Part shown: positions 44,110-53,291 of the stretch, piece by piece
How positions within the stretch are numbered: the first letter of the stretch is position 1
Layout: every line of letters starts with the position of its first letter
Made by a program: the position numbers and the translations under genes
Notes under the pieces: generated by a model
Seen by the model: the letters and a program-made list of their open reading frames with translations, nothing else
Databases searched by the model: none
Told to the model about the DNA's origin: nothing
Assembly (NCBI GenBank): GCA_965116215.1
Contig: OZ220494.1
Span: 62,001-126,000 of the forward strand
Source: CBDBKL01 sp965116215
Lineage (GTDB): Bacteria > Bdellovibrionota > Bdellovibrionia > Bdellovibrionales > JAKFYE01
Length of the DNA stretch: 64,000 nucleotides
Direction: 5' to 3'

Positions 44110-44918
44110 TGACTCTTTTGGGCAATATTTATGTTGATTATGGATTTATTCTAGGGTTGGGAGCTATTTTAGGGAGCTTTGCAAATGTTGTGATCTATAG
44201 ATTGCCTGATGGGAAGAGTATCTTAAAGCCGGGGAGTTATTGTAGAAAGTGTAAAATACCAATAAGGTGGTTTAATAACATCCCCATTCTCTCTTGGTTT
44301 TTTCTTAAAGGAAAGTGTCATTCGTGTTTTGTTAAGATCCCCTTTCGTTATCCTTTAGTGGAAATCATAATGGCGTCTTTGTTTTTGCTATGTTACTTTC
44401 AGGTAGGTTTAAAGTGGGTGTTACTTGAATATCTTATTTTTATTTTTGGATTGGTTGTCATTACATTTATAGATATAGATCACTTTATTATTCCAGATGT
44501 ATTTAGTATTGGTGGTTTGTTGTTGGGGCTGGTTGGTGCCTATTTGAATCCGGAAAGAGGATTTTTAGATTCCAGTTTGGGTGTACTGATGGGCGGGGGT
44601 TTTTTGTGGGCTATTGCATTGGTCTACTATATTGTTCGAAATCAAGAGGGAATAGGAGGAGGAGATATTAAGTTGTTGGCTTGGATTGGGGCTGTTTTGG
44701 GTTGGACTTCTATTCCGTTTGTTATTATCTCTTCAAGCCTTATCGGGGGGATTGTGGGGTTATTTGTGGCTTTTAAGAAAAAATCAGGACTAAAGACCGT
44801 AATCCCCTATGGTCCTTACTTGGCCTTTGGTGCAGTTTTATACCTTCTTGGTGGTTCTCAGTGGGGTTTTCTGTACTTAAGAATTTTCTTTCCATGGATT
44901 CAGCCGATTGACATGTGA
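44109..44918 (+). CDS. pilD: Prepilin peptidase / N-methyltransferase
   Basis: The 269-residue membrane protein has the zinc-type N-terminal domain with two CxxC pairs (SYCRKCKIPI, KCHSCFVKIPF) and the two catalytic Asp motifs of the aspartic peptidase (FIDIDHFIIPD, GGGDIKLLAWIG), within eight hydrophobic segments. It cleaves the leader of type IV prepilins and methylates the new N-terminus at the inner membrane. It heads the pilMNOPQ operon. No pilin gene is in the window. Confidence 0.95.
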   Translation: MTLLGNIYVDYGFILGLGAILGSFANVVIYRLPDGKSILKPGSYCRKCKIPIRWFNNIPILSWFFLKGKCHSCFVKIPFRYPLVEIIMASLFLLCYFQVGLKWVLLEYLIFIFGLVVITFIDIDHFIIPDVFSIGGLLLGLVGAYLNPERGFLDSSLGVLMGGGFLWAIALVYYIVRNQEGIGGGDIKLLAWIGAVLGWTSIPFVIISSSLIGGIVGLFVAFKKKSGLKTVIPYGPYLAFGAVLYLLGGSQWGFLYLRIFFPWIQPIDM

Positions 44919-44919
44919 T

Positions 44920-44935
44920 TACCCTACAAGTTGTA
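44920..44935 (+). promoter_or_regulatory. Motif TACCCTACAAGTTGTA upstream of pilM
   Basis: Fourteen of 16 positions match the motif at 21437-21452 upstream of the Glt-type barrel gene. It lies 64 bp before the pilM start, in the only sizeable gap between pilD and pilM, where a promoter for pilMNOPQ would sit. It contains the near palindrome CTACAAGTTGTA. Confidence 0.35.
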
Positions 44936-44999
44936 ATAATAACTAGAGAAATAAATATTTAAGGGAGCCACAGATGGCACCCTAGAAAGTTCATGGAAG

Positions 45000-46064
45000 A
45001 TGCTGTTTGGGGCGAAAAAGGTCATAGGTCTAGATATTGGAAATGCTTCTATAAAGTTAGCTGAATTGGAGGTGAGTAAAAAAAATGCAAAGTTAATTTC
45101 ATTTGGAGTGGTACCCACTCCGCCTGGTGTTGTGAATGCACGTGGTGAATTATTAGATCCTTTATTGGTATCACAAGCTATTAAGCAAGCATTAACTCAG
45201 CTTCAAACGAAAAGGAAAAGTGCAGTTGCATCTGTGTGGGGCTCAACAGCTATGATAAAAAAAATTAGTATTCCACGGAGTATGGAAGAGGAAAAATTAT
45301 TAGCTGGGCAAGTGAGATGGGAAGCAGAACAGTATATTCCTTATGATATTAGTGAGATCAACATAGATTATCATGTATTACAAAATCAAGATAAGAATCA
45401 GGATATGATGGATGTTCTGCTCATTGCTGGACAAAGGAGTCATATATTTAGTTTTGCTGAGGCGATTGAGTCATCGGGGTTAGAGTGCTGTACTCTCGAT
45501 GTTGGTGGCTTAGCAGTTGCAAATTGTTTTGAGTATAATTATGGTTTTCATCGAGGCGAAGTGATTGCGGTTCTTGATATAGGATCCAGTATTACAAATC
45601 TTGTTATTATAGACAATTCTGAAGTTATTTTTTGTAGAGATATTCCTGTAGGTGGAGCAACTTTTACTAATGAAATTTGTCAGCAAATGGGGTTGAGTCT
45701 TGAGGAGGCTGAAGGATTAAAACTCAATATAGGTACAGGGCCCGTCCCTCCCGAGCTTAATAACATTGTGCCATCAATGTGTGAATATGTATGTGAAGAG
45801 ATAAATAGAAGTATAGATTTTTATAATGCATCAATGACAGAGAATCGTCCGATTCAGAGAGTTTATGTTACTGGAGGGGGTTCATTAACACCTGGATTAA
45901 GAGAGACACTTCAAAAAATATTTACTCTAAAGATTGATGAGTTTAACCCATTTCAATCGATTGGATTTGATTCGAATAAAATATCGGCAGAGTATGTTGA
46001 GCAGATTGCACCATTTGTATCTCTTGTTATAGGTTTAGGATTGAGAACAGTAGGTGATGCATGA
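45000..46064 (+). CDS. pilM: Type IV pilus assembly ATPase-like protein PilM
   Basis: The 354-residue actin-like protein starts MLFGAKKVIGLDIGNASIKLAEL and has the PilM fold motifs AVLDIGSSITNLVII and YVTGGGSLTPGLRE. PilM binds the cytoplasmic tail of PilN and is the inner-face part of the PilMNOP alignment complex. The stop overlaps the pilN start (ATGA). Length is normal. Confidence 0.95.
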   Translation: MLFGAKKVIGLDIGNASIKLAELEVSKKNAKLISFGVVPTPPGVVNARGELLDPLLVSQAIKQALTQLQTKRKSAVASVWGSTAMIKKISIPRSMEEEKLLAGQVRWEAEQYIPYDISEINIDYHVLQNQDKNQDMMDVLLIAGQRSHIFSFAEAIESSGLECCTLDVGGLAVANCFEYNYGFHRGEVIAVLDIGSSITNLVIIDNSEVIFCRDIPVGGATFTNEICQQMGLSLEEAEGLKLNIGTGPVPPELNNIVPSMCEYVCEEINRSIDFYNASMTENRPIQRVYVTGGGSLTPGLRETLQKIFTLKIDEFNPFQSIGFDSNKISAEYVEQIAPFVSLVIGLGLRTVGDA

Positions 46065-46723
46065 TTCATGTTAATCTTTTAAGGGATCGTACACAACCGA
46101 TGTCTGCGACAACACAGACAACAACTGGTCAAACAAAATCTGGGACATTAAATGAAATCAGTATCTTGAGGGAACGCACAATACAAAGAGCTGCTGAGGG
46201 TATATCTTCTGTCGGAACAGCGGCAATAACGATTGTGAAAATTATAGCTTTAATATTCCCGGCGGGAGCGTTATGGGGATGGTCATGGACTGTTGTTCAT
46301 GGAAAAGAGTTGCAGTTAAAAAATATAGAAAAAGAAATAAAAGTTTTAGCGGCTGAAAAAAAGAAGCTTGAACCAGAAGTTAAAGCAGCAGAGGGTTTTA
46401 AAGCACAGAAGAAAACATTTGAGACTAAAATAGACGCGATCAAACAGTTATCTCGAGTCAGATTGAGAAATGTTAGGGCTTTAGAGAAGATTCAGAAGAT
46501 AATACCTTCAAAGGCCTGGTTGATTGAATTATCAATTAAGAATAAAAATTTAGTGTTACAAGGAATGGCTAGGGATCATAACGTTATTAGTGTTCTTATG
46601 GATGCTTTGAAAAATGATATAGAGTTTCAAGAGCCGAAGCTGCTAAGTGCTCAGACTCAGAAGGGGATCAGTGGAACTATTCACAACTTTAAAATTGAAT
46701 GTAACTTTAGAGAGGAGACTTAA
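46061..46723 (+). CDS. pilN: Type IV pilus inner-membrane protein PilN
   Basis: The 220-residue protein begins MIHVNLLRDRTQ, close to the conserved INLLPWR-type motif that docks in PilM. It has a single membrane helix (TIVKIIALIFPAGALWGW), a coiled-coil (about 85-125) and a ferredoxin-like periplasmic domain (IIPSKAWLIELSIKNKNLVLQG). A Thr/Ser-rich insert sits between the motif and the helix. It pairs with PilO. Confidence 0.92.
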   Translation: MIHVNLLRDRTQPMSATTQTTTGQTKSGTLNEISILRERTIQRAAEGISSVGTAAITIVKIIALIFPAGALWGWSWTVVHGKELQLKNIEKEIKVLAAEKKKLEPEVKAAEGFKAQKKTFETKIDAIKQLSRVRLRNVRALEKIQKIIPSKAWLIELSIKNKNLVLQGMARDHNVISVLMDALKNDIEFQEPKLLSAQTQKGISGTIHNFKIECNFREET

Positions 46724-46729
46724 CAGTTC

Positions 46730-47338
46730 ATGATATCGAACAAAAAGAATGATTTTTTAGTGTTTATAGTATTTGGAGTTTTAGTTGCTGTGCTTTATTA
46801 CTTTACGCTTTTTGATTTAGGTGAAGAACTGGATAAGCGGATTGTAGATAAAGTATCTGCTCTTGAGTCAGAAAAAAAATCCGTTGAGGAAGCTAGAAAA
46901 ATTGCTAAGGATAGGCCGAAATTTGCAGAAGAGGCTAATAAATTGAGTTCTCAGCTTCAAGCAGCGGTCAAATTTTTACCTCCTTCACTTGAGTTTTCAA
47001 ATGTTTTAAGTTTACTTAGTACTCAAGCAGGGTTTGCTGGGATTCAGATTGGTTCTATATTGCCTATTGGGGATGGGAATGGGGCATTATCAAAAAGTGG
47101 ATTTTATAGAGAGCTCCCTCATAATATTACTTTAAATGGGGAATATCAGAAAATTGTTCATTTTCTTTCTCTTATCTCAAATGCAAAGAGGATTCTTAAA
47201 TTTCAGGATATGGTTTTAAATATTAGTGGAGTGATAGATCGAAAGCCTATTATTGCATTATCTGGAGTCTTGATTGCCTATCGTTATGTAGAGTCAGAAT
47301 TAAAAAATGAAAAAGAAGAGGGAAAAACTGAGGGATGA
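46730..47338 (+). CDS. pilO: Type IV pilus inner-membrane protein PilO
   Basis: The 202-residue protein has one N-terminal membrane helix (VFIVFGVLVAVLYYFTLFDLG), a coiled coil (LESEKKSVEEARKIAKDRP) and a periplasmic PilO domain with the PPSLEFSNVLSLLSTQAG and FYRELPHNITLNGEYQKIVHFL signatures. It forms a heterodimer with PilN and links to PilP. The stop overlaps the pilP start. Confidence 0.93.
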   Translation: MISNKKNDFLVFIVFGVLVAVLYYFTLFDLGEELDKRIVDKVSALESEKKSVEEARKIAKDRPKFAEEANKLSSQLQAAVKFLPPSLEFSNVLSLLSTQAGFAGIQIGSILPIGDGNGALSKSGFYRELPHNITLNGEYQKIVHFLSLISNAKRILKFQDMVLNISGVIDRKPIIALSGVLIAYRYVESELKNEKEEGKTEG

Positions 47339-48291
47339 ATTTAAAAAATAGCTTTTTGGTTTTGAGTTATTTGCTCATGGGTAGTGTGAGTTTTGTGTTG
47401 GTTATGTACTTGGGTTCAATGTTTTCTGGGAAAATTCAAGCTCAAGAGAAGGTTTTGCCAAAGGCTAAAGAAAAGACAGTTCAAGAAAAAGAGGAGCAAA
47501 AAAAAACATTAGTGCCTTCCAAGAAGGGTCAGCCTCGAAGTCAAACGGAGACTGTGAAGGCTCAACAAAAGGTTGTTCAAGAAAAGGGAGAGCAGAAAAA
47601 AGCACTTTTGCCTTCAGAGAAGGGTCAGCCTCGAAACAAGACAGAGGGGGTTATACAATCTCAGAAAAAGATGATGAAAGAAGGGGTAAAGCGGGTTGAG
47701 AAAGTATTAGAAAAGGGATCTATATTACTACGACCTCAGAATAAAACGAAAACGACAAAGGGTGTAGATAATAAGGGCTCAAAGGTTATTAAAAAAAATG
47801 GAGAATCAAAAACAACAGTAGAGGGGAAGGTGGAATTGCAAGTTGAAAATAATGTTTCTAAAGATGACGGAAATGTTAAAAAGATAGAAGGTGATTTTTC
47901 AGAAAAAAATGAATTAGAATTACTTGAGGGGATTATTGAAAACTATGAATATAAGGGCCTTGAGGGTAGAGATCCTTTTAAAGAGCCAGCATTAGAGTTA
48001 ATAAGAGAAGAGACTATCCCCTTAGGCCCTTTAGTTGGAGCGACTCAGGTTTTAGAAAGATATGAATTGGATCAATTAAAGTTAAAAGGGGTGATTTGGG
48101 GAGTGGATGATCCGAAGGCTTTGATATTGGACCCAGCGGGGCAAACACATGTTGTAAAAAAGGGCCAGAGGATGGGTAAGAACCGTGGAAAGATTGTTGA
48201 AATTAGGGAAGAGGAACTTATTATTATGGAAAGTTATGGAAATCGAGGGAGATATTCGTTTCAGACAAGAGTGATGAGGTTGAGTAAGTAA
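47335..48291 (+). CDS. pilP: Type IV pilus protein PilP with a long linker and no lipobox
   Basis: The 318-residue protein has a hydrophobic N-terminus (LSYLLMGSVSFVLVMYLG) without a lipobox Cys, unlike classical lipoprotein PilP. A charged low-complexity linker (residues 35-200) contains an imperfect direct repeat of about 35 residues (VQEKEEQKKTLVPSKKGQPR / VQEKGEQKKALLPSEKGQPR). The C-terminal PilP domain follows (GRDPFKEPAL, LKLKGVIWGVDDPKALI, VKKGQRMGKNRGKIVEI). PilP connects PilNO to the PilQ secretin; the long linker could help span a wide periplasm. Confidence 0.9.
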   Translation: MNLKNSFLVLSYLLMGSVSFVLVMYLGSMFSGKIQAQEKVLPKAKEKTVQEKEEQKKTLVPSKKGQPRSQTETVKAQQKVVQEKGEQKKALLPSEKGQPRNKTEGVIQSQKKMMKEGVKRVEKVLEKGSILLRPQNKTKTTKGVDNKGSKVIKKNGESKTTVEGKVELQVENNVSKDDGNVKKIEGDFSEKNELELLEGIIENYEYKGLEGRDPFKEPALELIREETIPLGPLVGATQVLERYELDQLKLKGVIWGVDDPKALILDPAGQTHVVKKGQRMGKNRGKIVEIREEELIIMESYGNRGRYSFQTRVMRLSK

Positions 48292-48314
48292 AACTGTGTA
48301 AGGGGAGCAGTAGT

Positions 48315-50825
48315 ATGAGAATTATAATTATTCTAATGTTTGTTTTTCAAATGCTTAACACAAGTTGTTTGTCTCGTAATAGGGAAGGTGCTCAAACCGA
48401 ATTGGATAAGATCATTGATAAAGAGCTGGGAGATATTGAAGGCACAGAAAATATTGCGAGTGAAGATTTTGATCCCGATCTAGATAGTCTAACTCAAGAG
48501 GGCCAGGACCCATTTGCTGAGTTTGGACAATTGGGTAAAGCTGACCCTGTTGAAGACTCTGAAGATATTGCAGCCAATCTTAAAGATTTAGAATCTTTTG
48601 AAGATAGTATGGCACAGCAGGAGAACCTTCAGGAACCAGGCGAAGTCGGTGACTTTGATGTTTCTTTAGATGTTGCTCAAGAACAGGGAGATGTTAGTGA
48701 TGTTGTTTCTGAGGAGGGGATGACTCCTCAAGAAAGTTCCGCAGGGGTGGCTCAACAAGAAGAACAAGCAGATGTTAGTGATGTTGTTTCTGAGGCAGAC
48801 ACAACTGAAAGTTCTGCAGAAGTAGCTCAAGAAGAAGAGTTGGAAGGAACTGAGGATTTTATAGCTCCAGCTCCAACTGTTTCTTCTGATATGGGTGAGG
48901 CTGCAGAGCAGGCTTTTGATACACCTCGTACTCAAATTTTGGGATTGGATTATAGAGGAAGTCAGAATGGGGGGACTATTGTTGTTAAAGCAAATGGTCC
49001 ATTGAATTATGCTACACGATCTAATGATAATGGGAGCCAGGTGATTATAGATATTCCTAATACAGAGTTGCCTAAAAAATTTCAGAGACCGTATATCACA
49101 AAAGATTTTGCTGGACCGATTGGAATGTTTAGGGCCTATCAGGATGCAGGAAGTACAACGACTCGAATTATTATGCAATTAAAAGAGCCTATTAATCCAA
49201 CTATTATTTCTGAAGGGAATCAATTATTAGTGATGGCTTTGGAACAAAGTCTGCCTATAGCCTCAGGCGAGTCAGAGCAGTCCATTGTTCAAAATATACC
49301 AGAACAAGATGGTATTGAAACTGTGCCAGAGATTGATCAACTTCCCTCTTCTTCAGGTGACTCCGAAGATCTGGCTTCAGGTGAGGAGTCTTCTTCTGTT
49401 GCTGTGAATGAAAAAGAAGGTAGCATGGATGAAAGGGCTTTATCAGATAAAACTTTGGATGATTTTTTAACAGGTAAAACCTCAAAATTTTATGGTCGTC
49501 CCATTAATATTGAGTTTAAAGATGCAGATATACGTGAGATTTTTAATTTTATTGCTGAGTATAGTGGATTGAATCTTGTTCTTTCTGATGCTGTTACGGG
49601 AAGACTTTCTTTAAAATTGAGAGAGATTCCTTGGGATCAAGCTCTTGTTGTTGTTATGCAATCGAAATCATTGGGGTACATTCGTCATGGAAATATATTA
49701 AGAATTGCACCTTTAAGTATGATTCGTCAAGAAACACAGGCTATGAAGTCTGTTGTTGATGCAAAAAAGCAGCTTGCTCCTCTGTTCTTAAAAATATTTC
49801 CCATTAGTTATGCACAAGCTCCTACGTTACTTAATCAAGTGAGTCAGTTTGTAACACCTAATCGAGGAAGTATAAGAGCAGATCAAAGAACAAACTCATT
49901 GATTGTGAGTGATATATTAGAAAATATTAATCGAATAGGGAAATTAATCAGGCAGTTAGATACTCAAACACCTCAAGTGTTAATAGAAGGGAAGATTGTA
50001 GAGGCACGTGAAACTGTTGCACGGACCTTTGGTATTGATTGGAGCGGTGGTACAAGTGCGACTGCAACGCCAGGTACAGTTGTCGGAGGACAACCTGGTG
50101 CGGGAGCAGGAGGGACTACTCCGGTGGCACCATCTGTGAGTTCCTTATCGAGTAAGGTAGGAGATATACTTAATATCAATGTAGGTCAGCAGGGATATAA
50201 TATAGGCGTTAGGGTAGGTACGATAAGTAATGGGCAAGCTTTAATTGCTCAACTGAATCTTTTGGAGAGCCAAGATATTATTAATGTTCTCTCTTCTCCG
50301 AGGATAATGACTTTAAATAATAATCAAGCAACGATTACACAAGAGACGCAAGTTCCTATTCTTAAATCGATTGCGACTGAGGGTGCGACACAGAGTTCGG
50401 TAGAGTTTAAATCGATATCATTGAATTTGAGTGTTACGCCGCAGATTACAATTGATGGTGGAATTATTATGAAGGTGAGTGTAAAACGGGAATTTCCAGG
50501 TGCCTCAATATCGTTGGGACAAACTTCTGCAGCACCCATTAATAGTCGTTCTGCAGACACAACAGTACTGGTTAATAATGGAGATACAACAGTGATCGGT
50601 GGCATTTATGAAAGTGATGTGACAAAGAGTGATACGGGACTTCCCCTCTTGGGACGTATACCTATTTTAGGTCATCTTTTTAAAAATACGAGATACAATA
50701 AATCTAAGACTGAACTTCTTATCTTTTTAACACCAAGGGTATTAAACCAAGAGCGTGCATTTATAAGTAGCACAGAGGAGCAGGAACTTGAGGGTGACGT
50801 GACTGAAGATTCTGATACTCTTTAA
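48315..50825 (+). CDS. pilQ: Type IV pilus secretin PilQ
   Basis: The 836-residue secretin has an N-terminal hydrophobic export signal (with Cys in LNTSCLS, a possible lipobox). An acidic low-complexity region (30-200) has two copies of DVSDVVSE. An AMIN domain (about 205-310) binds peptidoglycan. A second Ser/Glu-rich region, a secretin/TonB short N domain (about 397-470), an N1 domain and the secretin barrel (about 640-810, with LSSPRIMTLNNNQATI and GLPLLGRIPILGHLFKN) follow. It forms the outer-membrane channel for pili. The next gene starts 3 bp after its stop. Confidence 0.95.
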   Translation: MRIIIILMFVFQMLNTSCLSRNREGAQTELDKIIDKELGDIEGTENIASEDFDPDLDSLTQEGQDPFAEFGQLGKADPVEDSEDIAANLKDLESFEDSMAQQENLQEPGEVGDFDVSLDVAQEQGDVSDVVSEEGMTPQESSAGVAQQEEQADVSDVVSEADTTESSAEVAQEEELEGTEDFIAPAPTVSSDMGEAAEQAFDTPRTQILGLDYRGSQNGGTIVVKANGPLNYATRSNDNGSQVIIDIPNTELPKKFQRPYITKDFAGPIGMFRAYQDAGSTTTRIIMQLKEPINPTIISEGNQLLVMALEQSLPIASGESEQSIVQNIPEQDGIETVPEIDQLPSSSGDSEDLASGEESSSVAVNEKEGSMDERALSDKTLDDFLTGKTSKFYGRPINIEFKDADIREIFNFIAEYSGLNLVLSDAVTGRLSLKLREIPWDQALVVVMQSKSLGYIRHGNILRIAPLSMIRQETQAMKSVVDAKKQLAPLFLKIFPISYAQAPTLLNQVSQFVTPNRGSIRADQRTNSLIVSDILENINRIGKLIRQLDTQTPQVLIEGKIVEARETVARTFGIDWSGGTSATATPGTVVGGQPGAGAGGTTPVAPSVSSLSSKVGDILNINVGQQGYNIGVRVGTISNGQALIAQLNLLESQDIINVLSSPRIMTLNNNQATITQETQVPILKSIATEGATQSSVEFKSISLNLSVTPQITIDGGIIMKVSVKREFPGASISLGQTSAAPINSRSADTTVLVNNGDTTVIGGIYESDVTKSDTGLPLLGRIPILGHLFKNTRYNKSKTELLIFLTPRVLNQERAFISSTEEQELEGDVTEDSDTL

Positions 50826-50828
50826 TTT

Positions 50829-52130
50829 ATGGATTTATTTGAGAGAATATATGGTGATCAGGCTCCGTTAGCTGAAAAAATTCGTCCTTTAAGTATTGAG
50901 GATCTTGTTGGACAAGATGAGGTGACAAGGGGGAGTTTTCGACAGTTGATAGAAAGGGATCAAATACCCAGTCTCATTTTATGGGGTCCCTCGGGTACAG
51001 GCAAAACCACTTTGGCTCGGTTACTTGCTAGTAAAACCAAAAAACATTTTATCTCTCTTAATGCTATTGAGATTGGTGCAAAGGGATTGGGTGAAATAGG
51101 ATTGAAAGCCCGTGAAAGACATAACATGCAGGGCGAAAGCACTTTTTTATTTATAGATGAAATTCATAGATTAAATAAGGCGCAACAAGATGTCCTTCTT
51201 TCTTTTGTAGAGAGAGGTGATTTAACACTGATTGGGGCGACGACAGAAAATCCAGGCTTTGAAATAAATGCGGCATTAATGAGTCGTTGTCGATTGATGA
51301 CCTTTTATCCTCTTCAGGAACAGTCCTTGGCATTAATTATGGATCGTATATTAAAGAGGGAAAAGGTAAAGCGTGAGGACGTATTTAAGAAAGAAGCCTA
51401 TGAGTGGATATTAAGTAGTGCCTCTGGGGATGCTAGGCAATTGATTAACAATATGGAGCAGATCATAAGGCTTCGTGATATTGAGGATTGGCCTTTGAAT
51501 AAAAAAAGTCTCATTAAAGTTATAGGACAGGGGTTTTTACCTTATAGTAAAAAAGGTTGTGCACATTATGATACTATTAGTGCATTTATTAAAAGTATTA
51601 GAGGAAGTGATCCTGATGCGGGACTTTATTATTTAGCTCGTATGTTGGAAGGTGGAGAGGATCCCAAGTTTATTGCTCGTCGTTTAGTGATTTTGGCTTC
51701 TGAGGATATAGGAAATGCAGACCCAAGAGCTTTAACTTTAGCTGTTGCGGGAGCAGAGGCTGTTCAGTTTGTGGGTTTACCTGAAGCAGCACTGAATTTA
51801 GCTCAAGTGGTGACTTATTTAGCTTGTGCTCCTAAATCTAACCGTTCTTATCTAGGTTTAAAAGCAGCACTGAAAGAAGTGAAACGCTCAGGAGCTTTAA
51901 AAATTCCCTTACATGTTAGAAATGCTCCAACAAAGATGATGAAGGACTTGGGTTATGGTAAAGATTACCAGTATGCTCATGATGGCCCAGCGGGCTGGCT
52001 TCCAGAGGTATTTTTACCTGATGGAGTTGAGGGCTCTTTTTATGAACCTTCTGAACATGGTTTTGAAAAGACAATGAAATCTTATCTCCATTGGCAAAAG
52101 AGTACCGCTTCTAGTCCTTCAAAGAAATAA
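50829..52130 (+). CDS. rarA: Replication-associated recombination protein RarA (MgsA)
   Basis: The 433-residue AAA+ ATPase has Walker A GPSGTGKTTLARLLA, Walker B LFIDEIHRLNKAQQD, sensor 1 GATTENPGFEIN and the RarA-specific C-terminal part (KSIRGSDPDAGLYYLARMLE and KYLP-like end GYGKDYQYAHDGPAGWLP). RarA acts at stalled forks. It follows pilQ by 3 bp and is probably read from the pil transcript. It has no known link to pili. Confidence 0.95.
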   Translation: MDLFERIYGDQAPLAEKIRPLSIEDLVGQDEVTRGSFRQLIERDQIPSLILWGPSGTGKTTLARLLASKTKKHFISLNAIEIGAKGLGEIGLKARERHNMQGESTFLFIDEIHRLNKAQQDVLLSFVERGDLTLIGATTENPGFEINAALMSRCRLMTFYPLQEQSLALIMDRILKREKVKREDVFKKEAYEWILSSASGDARQLINNMEQIIRLRDIEDWPLNKKSLIKVIGQGFLPYSKKGCAHYDTISAFIKSIRGSDPDAGLYYLARMLEGGEDPKFIARRLVILASEDIGNADPRALTLAVAGAEAVQFVGLPEAALNLAQVVTYLACAPKSNRSYLGLKAALKEVKRSGALKIPLHVRNAPTKMMKDLGYGKDYQYAHDGPAGWLPEVFLPDGVEGSFYEPSEHGFEKTMKSYLHWQKSTASSPSKK

Positions 52131-52512
52131 AAGATATACAACTGATTATTTATTCTGTATTCAAAAGCAATAACAAAGACAGGGACAAGAAATGGATACA
52201 AAATGGTATCTATTATGTATTCGAAAACTTTTTCATGATGGAGGAAGTGACATTTTTCGTTATTGAGGATCAATAATGAGCCTTCAGGGTCGATCTCTGT
52301 TTCAAGAGTTTTAATATTTTCAGGCATAGGATTTGCTAAATAATGTTTTCGATTGGTTCATCCAACTGGATATTTCAGTCGATTAGGATTTCTCCATTTT
52401 TATAGTTTAAAAAGGAGAGGTTTTGATTTGAAGTTATCAACCTGGGAATATCAATGTTTGATAGAGTTAAGGAAATTATAAACACTTTACTTAAATAGAG
52501 AGGGTAAGTTTT
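52131..52512. other. Intergenic region before the exported-protein operon; nothing recognised
   Basis: About 380 bp with no gene that I believe. A minus-strand open frame at 52082-52327 has no ribosome-binding site and no recognisable content. The three-gene operon's promoter should lie near the end, with GAGAGGGTAAG as the ribosome-binding site before 52513. Confidence 0.6.
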
Positions 52513-53280
52513 ATGCGTGTTCTGTGGATTATATTTGTTATCATTTCAACTCTTTTTTTGGAACTCACTCCAAGATCTTCTTATGGACAGTCGACTGAAA
52601 TAGAAGAGTCATCTACAACGACGGCTGATCAATTTATGAAAGATTTAATGACATCTTTGGTTGGAAAATCTATGCAAATGAGATTTAAGATCGTGGCTGG
52701 TGAACAGATTAATTATCGAGATCATATTGGATTAAATACTATATTTGATATGACAGCTCCTATTTTTATTAAACTTTATGACCCTTCTACTGAAGCAGAA
52801 ATGGATCCTAATTTTAAACCTATTGCTAAGACTGGTGATGAAAAAAGAAAACTGACTGTTCAAATTCGTACTATTAAAGATGTGTCTATTAAGAAGAATC
52901 AAATGCGTTTAGAAGTTTCATTTTTTGAAAATGGAGAGCCCACCTACTTGAACTTTGATGTTAATATGGGAATTTTTGATGATCCAATAGCCTTGAGAAT
53001 ATATTCCCTGAGTGGGTTATTTAATTTTCAAACAGGGCAGAGTGTGACAGTCGCAGATGGTCGATGTGGAGCCGAGCAGAAGGTTACCGATTGGGCTACA
53101 AAATCAGAATTGTGGAAACGAGTTCATTGTACATACTCGTATTTGTACAAGCATCAGAATCCAAATATATCTGAAGAGGAGAGGGCTCAGATTTTGGAAG
53201 ACATAGGAGAAAAGCGTGTTGAAATAGGGGAACCTCAGTTTGAATTGTCCTATAGTTCGTGTGGAAAAGAGCAGTGTTAG
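52513..53280 (+). CDS. Exported protein of unknown function (first of a three-gene operon)
   Basis: The 255-residue protein has a signal peptide (VLWIIFVIISTLFLELTPRSSYGQ), a middle with beta-strand-like stretches (KLTVQIRTIKDVSIKKNQMRL) and a Cys-containing C-terminus (DGRCGAEQ, VHCTYSY, SSCGKEQC). I do not recognise a family. It is followed by two more genes for exported proteins, the next starting 12 bp later, so all three are co-transcribed. The shared design of mostly beta, lipid- or sugar-handling-like strands suggests an envelope pathway, which remains a guess. Confidence 0.75.
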   Translation: MRVLWIIFVIISTLFLELTPRSSYGQSTEIEESSTTTADQFMKDLMTSLVGKSMQMRFKIVAGEQINYRDHIGLNTIFDMTAPIFIKLYDPSTEAEMDPNFKPIAKTGDEKRKLTVQIRTIKDVSIKKNQMRLEVSFFENGEPTYLNFDVNMGIFDDPIALRIYSLSGLFNFQTGQSVTVADGRCGAEQKVTDWATKSELWKRVHCTYSYLYKHQNPNISEEERAQILEDIGEKRVEIGEPQFELSYSSCGKEQC

Positions 53281-53291
53281 AGTATAGAGCT

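Noticed and set aside
52082..52327. Minus-strand open frame of 81 codons overlapping the rarA 3' end
   Set aside because: No ribosome-binding site, unlikely composition, and it lies opposite a conserved gene end.
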